Of a DNA stretch of 6,341 bases, positions 4,794 through 6,341 are shown one piece after another. The position numbers and the translations under genes are program-made. The stretch comes from CAIJKW01 sp964443365 (GTDB taxonomy: Bacteria; Patescibacteriota; Minisyncoccia; Phycocordibacterales; CAIZLB01). Each line of letters starts with the position of its first letter. The stretch's first letter is position 1. The notes under the pieces are model-generated. The model saw only the letters and a list, made by a program, of their open reading frames with translations, was not told the DNA's origin and ran no database searches. The stretch spans positions 1 to 6,341 of the forward strand of contig CAYUCM010000036.1 in the NCBI GenBank assembly GCA_964443365.1, read 5' to 3'.

Positions 4794-5213
4794 TTATTCT
4801 TTAGATAGATTATTTAGATACTTCTTCATCAATATTATATCCTCAAGATCTTTTGGTTTACCGAGTTCTTTTTTGAACTTAATAAATTCTTCCAGTTTAA
4901 TAAATGGATAGTTATTTATAATATCAGCATTTTCTATTAGACTTTTAGTATCACCTATATAATTTCCGAACATAAAATTTGGAAGAATATCAACACCTTC
5001 ACTTTTAAGCATCAACCTGCTCGTTTGCATACACTGATCACAAGTACACTGCTTGTACTCCCCGCTTTCCAACAATATTTTGTATAAGTTGGGTGTAACC
5101 AATATATCAAGATCATGAGCTTCTCTTATTCCATGTGCTGTCATAGATCCACCGACAACAACGTATTCCCCTTTTGGAAAGTTTAGTGATTCTAGTTTTT
5201 TATATATGTCCAT
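4794..5213 (-). CDS. Nucleotidyltransferase-fold protein
   Basis: The 139-residue product matches the minimal polymerase-beta-type nucleotidyltransferase core: VVVGGSMTAHGI (18-29) with the GGS loop, then DLDILV (34-39) with paired Asp34 and Asp36, and a third acidic residue in GVDILP (Asp75). The tail FIKLEEFIKFKKELGKPKDLEDI is typical in content of AbiEii/DUF6036-like NTases (LEEFIKFKKELGKPKDLEDI, 107-126). The core therefore looks catalytically competent. An odd feature is CTCDQC (56-61), three cysteines in CxCxxC spacing that could hold a metal ion. The protein lacks any fused second domain and might act with its neighbours on a small substrate or modify a tRNA or protein. Its ATG lies 11 bases after the kinase stop, with no Shine-Dalgarno sequence. 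Confidence 0.8.
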   Translation of the reverse strand: MDIYKKLESLNFPKGEYVVVGGSMTAHGIREAHDLDILVTPNLYKILLESGEYKQCTCDQCMQTSRLMLKSEGVDILPNFMFGNYIGDTKSLIENADIINNYPFIKLEEFIKFKKELGKPKDLEDIILMKKYLNNLSKE

Positions 5214-5224
5214 ATAAATGTTTA

Positions 5225-5860
5225 TTATTTATCTTCCTTATTAATATTTCTAACAATTTGCTCTACGGCATCCTTAAAATTAGTTGCCACCGAAACATAC
5301 GGGAGATTATTTTCTTCTGCACCCCTTTTAACTCTTAAACTAAATTCCGTTAGCATATTTGCAATAAGTTTGTATGTTTCTGTATTTTTTGTTTTTGAAG
5401 TAACCCAATCATTCTCTTGAGGATTAATTGTGATTGCCTTAAGTGTTTCGTCAATATCTTTCCTACCCACAAACACAGCTTTTATTTGAAACTTATCTTT
5501 TAACATAAGTGCCAAATCTGGACTTATATGATGACCCTCCAGAATATAATCATGATTGTATAACGCCTCACACGCAATAAAAGTCTCTATAGCCTGTGCC
5601 AAACTTTTTCCTTGTTCGATATAAGCATCGACAATTTCTTTTGACGTATATTTTGTATACATCTCGTCATTACTATTGTTTGTGAGTTTTCTTAAAACAC
5701 TTTTTGGAAATAATTTTTCAATATTATCACCGTCGATATATTTTGCTACGACGGATTCAAGTGTATCAGTAGAAATCCAAGGTATATTCAATTTATTTGA
5801 TAATTCCCTTGCGATAGTCGTCTTTCCACTTCTTGGTGCTCCTCCAATTAAATAAAACAT
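5225..5860 (-). CDS. P-loop kinase (AAA_33/2-phosphoglycerate-kinase-like)
   Basis: The 211-residue product opens directly with strand FYLIGG and Walker A GGAPRSGKTT (6-15). STDTLES (30-36) provides the Asp32 usual in the substrate site. YILEGHHI (105-112) is the Walker B-type strand ending in Glu108, in the pattern seen in 2-phosphoglycerate-kinase-like proteins. AVFVGRKDIDETLKAI (118-133) is the following strand and lid region. Phosphorylation of a small metabolite is likely, with the substrate unknown. It is the first gene of the operon with the NTase and GNAT. The promoter is an extended -10 (TGATACAAT) six bases before the ATG, giving a leaderless mRNA. Its promoter and the upstream repeat block are shared with the other P-loop kinase gene at 2906. 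Confidence 0.85.
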   Translation of the reverse strand: MFYLIGGAPRSGKTTIARELSNKLNIPWISTDTLESVVAKYIDGDNIEKLFPKSVLRKLTNNSNDEMYTKYTSKEIVDAYIEQGKSLAQAIETFIACEALYNHDYILEGHHISPDLALMLKDKFQIKAVFVGRKDIDETLKAITINPQENDWVTSKTKNTETYKLIANMLTEFSLRVKRGAEENNLPYVSVATNFKDAVEQIVRNINKEDK

Positions 5861-5866
5861 AATTGA

Positions 5867-5875
5867 ATTGTATCA
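5867..5875 (-). promoter_or_regulatory. Extended -10 promoter of the kinase-NTase-GNAT operon
   Basis: On the minus strand TGATACAAT is followed by six bases and the ATG at 5860. On the plus strand ATTGTATCATAGGTTCGAAC (5867-5886) contains the perfect palindrome GTTCGAAC (5879-5886), which sits where a repressor could block the polymerase. Confidence 0.65.
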
Positions 5876-5899
5876 TAGGTTCGAACTTGATTTAAGGTA

Positions 5900-5932
5900 A
5901 ATAAAAAATACCCTTACAGAATAAGGATATTT
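5900..5932. terminator. Bidirectional terminator hairpin
   Basis: AAATACCCTTA (5906-5916), loop CAGAA and TAAGGATATTT (5922-5932) form an 11-bp stem with one G-U-type pair. On the minus strand it ends in TATTTTTTATTT, a good T-tract. It would end the transcript of the gene at 5975-6298 and insulate the operon promoter downstream. Confidence 0.75.
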
Positions 5933-5940
5933 TACGAGGC

Positions 5941-5964
5941 TCCGAACTTGGGAGGATGTTCGAA
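5941..5964 (-). repeat. H1 dispersed repeat, copy 3
   Basis: On the plus strand TCCGAACTTGGG followed by AGGATGTTCGAA. On the minus strand it starts 10 bases after the stop codon of the upstream gene. The stem is TTCGAAC with GTTCGGA (seven pairs, one G-U) and the loop is ATCCTCCCAA. With the terminator and promoter it forms a 98-bp block (5867-5964) matching 2914-3008. Confidence 0.8.
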
Positions 5965-5974
5965 ACACTATACA

Positions 5975-6298
5975 CTATTCTTGATTTGCCATATCCAACA
6001 ATTCATTTATTACGCCAATAGCGTCATCTTTAAATTGATAGTTATTAATTAGTGGACTAATTTCCAAACTTGATTCTGTGGCAGTAAGCACGAATATTTG
6101 TCCCGTCACTTTTTTTAACTTATCTTTTAAGTAGCCTATTCTATCTTCAAAATACATTTGTGGGGTGAAGTGCATAGTTTTTAACCAATCTTCAAAATCT
6201 TGATTCATTTTAATTGTAATGAGCGCCGGTTCATTTTTCTCTATAAATAGTTTTTTAGGCAGAGCCTCTTTTGTAATGCCGTTTTCAGATGGTTCCAT
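5975..6298 (-). CDS. Small hypothetical protein
   Basis: The 107-residue product is soluble and charged, and I do not recognise it. Predictable elements are a strand-like ALITIKMN (25-32), a helix DFEDWLKTM (34-42), a Lys-rich helix DRIGYLKDKLKKV (52-64), a strand GQIFVLTAT (66-74) and a C-terminal acidic helix DDAIGVINELLDMA (91-104). There are no cysteines and no signal peptide. The start at 6298 is the only ATG in the frame before an upstream stop; no Shine-Dalgarno sequence or clear -10 at the leaderless spacing is seen in the 43 bases left in the window. It is separated from the downstream operon by H1 and a terminator, so it is probably transcribed separately. Confidence 0.65.
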   Translation of the reverse strand: MEPSENGITKEALPKKLFIEKNEPALITIKMNQDFEDWLKTMHFTPQMYFEDRIGYLKDKLKKVTGQIFVLTATESSLEISPLINNYQFKDDAIGVINELLDMANQE

Positions 6299-6341
6299 AT
6301 ATGTATGTCTTTTTATTAAAATGTTTCTAATCTATAAATTA

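Noticed and set aside
1..6341. CRISPR array, IS element or prophage genes
   Set aside because: The repeats are widely spaced with genes between them, and no cas, transposase, integrase or phage structural gene was seen.

Overview
This AT-rich window carries nine protein genes, one tRNA gene and several intergenic elements. It looks like a small-genome bacterium, most probably Candidatus Patescibacteria (CPR). The reasons are compact single-domain proteins, no Shine-Dalgarno sequence before any start examined, and -10 boxes placed so that transcription would begin at or within a few bases of the start codon. This assignment is inferred from style; there is no 16S rRNA or ribosomal protein to anchor it. 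The standard bacterial code fits: every gene ends in TAA or TAG, and Gly and Trp use normal codons.

Layout, left to right. At 1-24 lies a damaged copy of an intergenic repeat. A short VIT1/CCC1-type membrane transporter (50-544, minus) and tRNA-Asn(GTT) (608-682, minus) follow. Next, on the plus strand, come a two-helix membrane-anchored protein of unknown function (786-1535), an apparent frameshifted small ORF starting on its stop codon (1535-1691), a hairpin, and a possible uracil-DNA-glycosylase-fold protein (1856-2365). This converges on a P-loop kinase (2382-2906, minus). A divergent Fic protein (3148-4044, plus) has a consensus promoter surrounded by TTCACTA-type half-sites. The right third is a minus-strand operon: P-loop kinase (5860-5225), nucleotidyltransferase-fold protein (5213-4794) and GNAT acetyltransferase (4792-4292). 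A small unknown protein (6298-5975) lies upstream of it.

The most notable structure is a dispersed 24-bp hairpin-forming repeat (H1) at 2985-3008, 4255-4278 and 5941-5964, with a damaged copy at 7-24. All copies have the same orientation. Read on the minus strand, each intact copy is followed by a terminator-like hairpin. At two sites a nearly identical 20-bp promoter element comes next and drives a P-loop kinase gene. The resulting 95-98 bp blocks delimit single-gene or operon units like cassettes. The Fic gene, and the small kinase/nucleotidyltransferase/GNAT operon, each lie between two copies. One block now sits between divergent genes and another ends in a decayed promoter, which suggests past gene gain and loss. 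No integrase or transposase lies in the window, so the mechanism is unknown.

Functionally the window is accessory: small-molecule or protein modifying transferases (kinases, NTase, GNAT, Fic), a metal transporter and unknown proteins, next to a tRNA gene.
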